From the NCBI GenBank assembly GCA_002307095.1, contig DBTO01000141.1:1-7594 (forward strand): a DNA stretch of 7,594 nt, read 5' to 3'. A model generated the notes under the pieces. It was not told where the DNA came from and did no database searches. It saw nothing but the letters and a program-made list of their open reading frames with translations. Positions 5,727-7,594 of the stretch are shown piece after piece (the first letter of the stretch is position 1; each line of letters opens with the position of its first letter). Made by a program: the position numbers and the translations under genes. Origin of the DNA: Sulfurospirillum sp. UBA1314 (lineage in GTDB: Bacteria > Campylobacterota > Campylobacteria > Campylobacterales > Sulfurospirillaceae).

Positions 5727-6017
5727 TCAGAGGTTGTTTAATTTGAAAACGGTTGCTGGTCGCGCTCTAAAGGATGGACTAATAGAATCTACTTCTTTCA
5801 TATAAGGCATTTCATCATGCAGCGCAAGGCTTTCTGCTGATTTCCACCGTTCGATTAGAATAAAATTTACATCACTTCCCTCAACTCTATTCAACTCATA
5901 TTGAAGACAACCTTCTTCTTTAAGCACAAGGGGCTTTATCTTTTCATATAAGTTAATTTGCTCTTGTGCTTTTCCAGGCTTTACTTCAATCAATATAACC
6001 AGCTTTAATTCTTTCAT
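5727..6017 (-). CDS. Antibiotic biosynthesis monooxygenase (ABM) domain protein, putative quinol monooxygenase
   Basis: This 96-residue single-domain protein of the dimeric alpha-beta barrel (ABM) family, which includes YgiN-like quinol monooxygenases, acts in the cytoplasm. It shows the family pattern: an N-terminal strand ending in VKPGKA (residues 12-17), LKEEGCLQYELNRVE (32-46), FILIERW (52-58) and the conserved His of SLALHDEMPYM (63-73). These proteins oxidise quinols or similar small aromatics without a cofactor; the substrate here is unknown. The start is the ATG at 6017, because AGGGAGA lies 6 bases before it; the frame continues upstream to 6080, but that part is unlike the family. 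It follows moeA by 66 bases on the same strand. A possible -10 box (TATAAA, 6037-6042) would give a very short leader, so whether it is co-transcribed with moeA is open. Confidence 0.8.
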   Translation of the reverse strand: MKELKLVILIEVKPGKAQEQINLYEKIKPLVLKEEGCLQYELNRVEGSDVNFILIERWKSAESLALHDEMPYMKEVDSISPSFRARPATVFKLNNL

Positions 6018-6083
6018 ATTGCATCTCCCTATATTTTTTATAAATAAAGTAAAAAACCTATATATCGCGCATCGCCACACAAT

Positions 6084-7298
6084 TTACACCTCTAACAGCA
6101 CCACCTCAACCATCTCGCCTTTTTCGATTTTTTGAACATCCGCTTCTACTCTTAAAAGCACAGGATTACCTAGCAAATTATTTAAAATGGCGCTACTGCC
6201 CTCTTTTTTGCCTTCTAAGTCAACGATGAGTTGTCCTTGGTCAAAACGAAGGTTGCAGGCGGTAAATTCGACAAATTTGGAGCGTTTTTTATAAAGTTCG
6301 CCCATGAACGCTTTAATCGTTGGCAAGGCAAAGGTTTGCGCGCGCAGTTTGCGAAGCAGTGGAGCAATGAATAAAAAGGTACAGACCGATGCGCTGTAGG
6401 GAAAGCCAGGAAGTGCGTAAATGTATTTGTGTCCCGTTTTAACGACACGAATATGGCGACCTGGTTTCATGTACGAACCGTCGATGATATTTTCGATCTT
6501 CATATCGGTGAGGATGCTCTGCAAATAGTCAAAATCCCCAACACTTCCACCACCCGTGGTGATAACGATGTCACTCCACATAAGCGCTTGCCTGAGTTGT
6601 TGCTCGATGAGATCACGGTCATCTCGGATGAGTTTAAAACGCATCGTTTCGCAACCAAGTTGGCGCAAAATCGCTTCAACAGTGACGTGATTGGAACTGC
6701 GAATTTGTGCAAAGGAGACTTTTGGCTCACCAAAGTCCAAGATTTCATTGCCGGTTGAGAGAATGGCGATGCGTGGTTTCATAAAAACCTCAACCTGTAC
6801 CATACTCACTTCTGCCATCACCCCAATCTCGGCAAAACCGATCTTGGTGCCTTTTTTGATGAGCACTTCACCTGCTTGATAGTTTTCGCCCACAGGACGA
6901 ACTGCAAACCCTTTGGAGACGGCAGAGGTGATGTGAATCTTTCCGTCCTTCACTTCGACATTTTCGATGGGAATCAGCGTGTCGCTGCCTTCGCTCATCA
7001 GCGTGCCCGTAAAGGTTTTCACACACTCACCTTTGTTGACGACACCGTGCGTTTCACTCCCTGCTGGGATAAAATCGCTGATCGTGAGTGAGCCTAATTG
7101 CTGGTCAACAAAACGAATGGCATAGCCGTCCATTGAAGAGGTCGCATGAGTTGGGTTATTGTCCTGCGCCACGATGTCAACGGCAAGAAAACGACCTAGC
7201 GCGTCACCGATAAAAATATTTTCAATGCCAATTTCGGCTTTTATGGAGTTTTCAAGCGCCTTAAGCGTTTCATCAAAGGGAGGAAATGAATGGCTCAT
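6084..7298 (-). CDS. moeA: Molybdopterin molybdenumtransferase MoeA
   Basis: This 404-residue cytoplasmic enzyme inserts molybdate into adenylylated molybdopterin (MPT-AMP), the last step of molybdenum cofactor assembly. Full family length is present. Landmarks are SSMDGYA (residues 54-60), FTGTLMSEGSDTLIP (96-110), VRPVGENYQAG (133-143), PRIAILSTGNEI (175-186), TTGGGSVGDFDYL (247-259, the molybdopterin-binding MoCF domain loop), MKPG (277-280) and ALPGFPYS (295-302), followed by the C-terminal barrel domain IV (about 325-404). The loop has TTGGGSVG where TTGGVSVG is commoner. The start at 7298 gives the typical N-terminus, has AAAGGCGG upstream and overlaps the moaE stop by ATGA; the frame extends to 7388, but that part is the moaE gene read in another frame. 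It is translationally coupled to moaE. Confidence 0.95.
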   Translation of the reverse strand: MSHSFPPFDETLKALENSIKAEIGIENIFIGDALGRFLAVDIVAQDNNPTHATSSMDGYAIRFVDQQLGSLTISDFIPAGSETHGVVNKGECVKTFTGTLMSEGSDTLIPIENVEVKDGKIHITSAVSKGFAVRPVGENYQAGEVLIKKGTKIGFAEIGVMAEVSMVQVEVFMKPRIAILSTGNEILDFGEPKVSFAQIRSSNHVTVEAILRQLGCETMRFKLIRDDRDLIEQQLRQALMWSDIVITTGGGSVGDFDYLQSILTDMKIENIIDGSYMKPGRHIRVVKTGHKYIYALPGFPYSASVCTFLFIAPLLRKLRAQTFALPTIKAFMGELYKKRSKFVEFTACNLRFDQGQLIVDLEGKKEGSSAILNNLLGNPVLLRVEADVQKIEKGEMVEVVLLEV

Positions 7299-7594
7299 GC
7301 GTCCGCCTTTAGGAGACCTGATCCACTTAAAACATGCGAGCGCTCTTTGGCATACACACGTTTTCCATCCACCAAGTCGTACTTCCAAATCGGTGCATTG
7401 GCTTTAAAATCTTCGACAAAATCGTTAATCATTGTAAGGGCTACCTTTCGTTTAGGGGAAACCACCGCGGCGATGTAACTGGAAGTGTGATTGGGCACGT
7501 CACCGCGTGAGTGTGCCATCAGCAAGTACGCATTTTGTGCTTTAGCCCTCTCTTGCCACGCGTTAAACCAGCTGTTTAAAATGGGCTCATAAAT
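7295..7594 (-). CDS. moaE: Molybdopterin synthase catalytic subunit MoaE, 3' part
   Basis: The C-terminal 99 residues are present; the 5' end lies beyond the right edge of the window, and the frame stays open to the last base. MoaE, with MoaD thiocarboxylate, adds sulfur to precursor Z (cPMP) to make molybdopterin. The best evidence is DFKANAPIWKYDLVDGKRVY (residues 62-81 of the fragment). It carries two lysines seven apart in the K......K / PIWK arrangement that matches the catalytic Lys119 and Lys126 of E. coli MoaE. The fragment begins with YEPILNSWFNAW, matching the YEP.... region of the family. The segment AHSRGDVPNHTSSYIAAVVS replaces the usual HR.G....GE...V...S, so it is diverged. The gene precedes moeA with an ATGA overlap, and moaD is expected further upstream. 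Confidence 0.85.
   Translation of the reverse strand: MYEPILNSWFNAWQERAKAQNAYLLMAHSRGDVPNHTSSYIAAVVSPKRKVALTMINDFVEDFKANAPIWKYDLVDGKRVYAKERSHVLSGSGLLKADA

Noticed and set aside
6018..6080. N-terminal extension of the ABM-domain gene from 6080
   Set aside because: The added residues do not resemble the family, and a strong AGGGAGA site directly precedes the ATG at 6017.
7299..7388. N-terminal extension of MoeA up to 7388
   Set aside because: It is the moaE gene read out of frame; the ATG at 7298 overlapping the moaE stop gives the standard MoeA N-terminus.

Overview
The window looks like chromosomal DNA of a Campylobacterota (epsilonproteobacterial) bacterium. Sulfurospirillum or a close relative is my best guess, inferred from protein style, AT-rich intergenic DNA, promoters that show a -10 box (often GTTATAAT) without a clear -35, and the MoaE/MoeA sequence type. 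The genus assignment is an inference; no marker gene is present.

Layout. (1) Bases 1-194 are intergenic, with a weak promoter for the first gene and a TATAAT box facing left. (2) Bases 195-2164 hold a tight three-gene plus-strand operon: a YajR-type MFS exporter with a C-terminal ferredoxin-like domain, a YqaA/DedA-like membrane protein starting 3 nt after it, and a 76-residue protein that overlaps YqaA by ATGA and resembles the Rho-binding antiterminator Rof. (3) Bases 2258-2698 hold a small exported, cysteine-free protein with a His-rich tail. It converges on a minus-strand CPXCG-type cysteine-rich protein (2708-2914). (4) Bases 3167-4771 hold a membrane chemoreceptor (MCP) with its own promoter. 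(5) Bases 4772-5117 have no intact gene. The minus strand carries two out-of-phase stretches that look like remains of a decayed gene. (6) Bases 5118-5595 hold a minus-strand type II toxin-antitoxin pair (RelE/ParE-like toxin, antitoxin first), with an inverted repeat over its promoter. (7) Bases 5727-6017 hold an antibiotic-biosynthesis-monooxygenase-fold protein, minus strand. (8) Bases 6084-7594 hold moeA and the 3' part of moaE, minus strand, overlapping by ATGA. They belong to molybdenum cofactor synthesis: MoaE is the large subunit of molybdopterin synthase and MoeA inserts molybdate.

Most of this is ordinary housekeeping and accessory content. The less expected signals are the perfect 12-bp palindrome TTTACATGTAAA, present three times and always between genes; a 17-bp inverted repeat (TAACGCA-TTT-TGCGTTA and a one-mismatch copy) placed over two different minus-strand promoters; the Rof-like gene in a transporter operon; and the unidentified decayed gene after the chemoreceptor. 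I see no CRISPR array, insertion sequence, tRNA, rRNA or clear intrinsic terminator.
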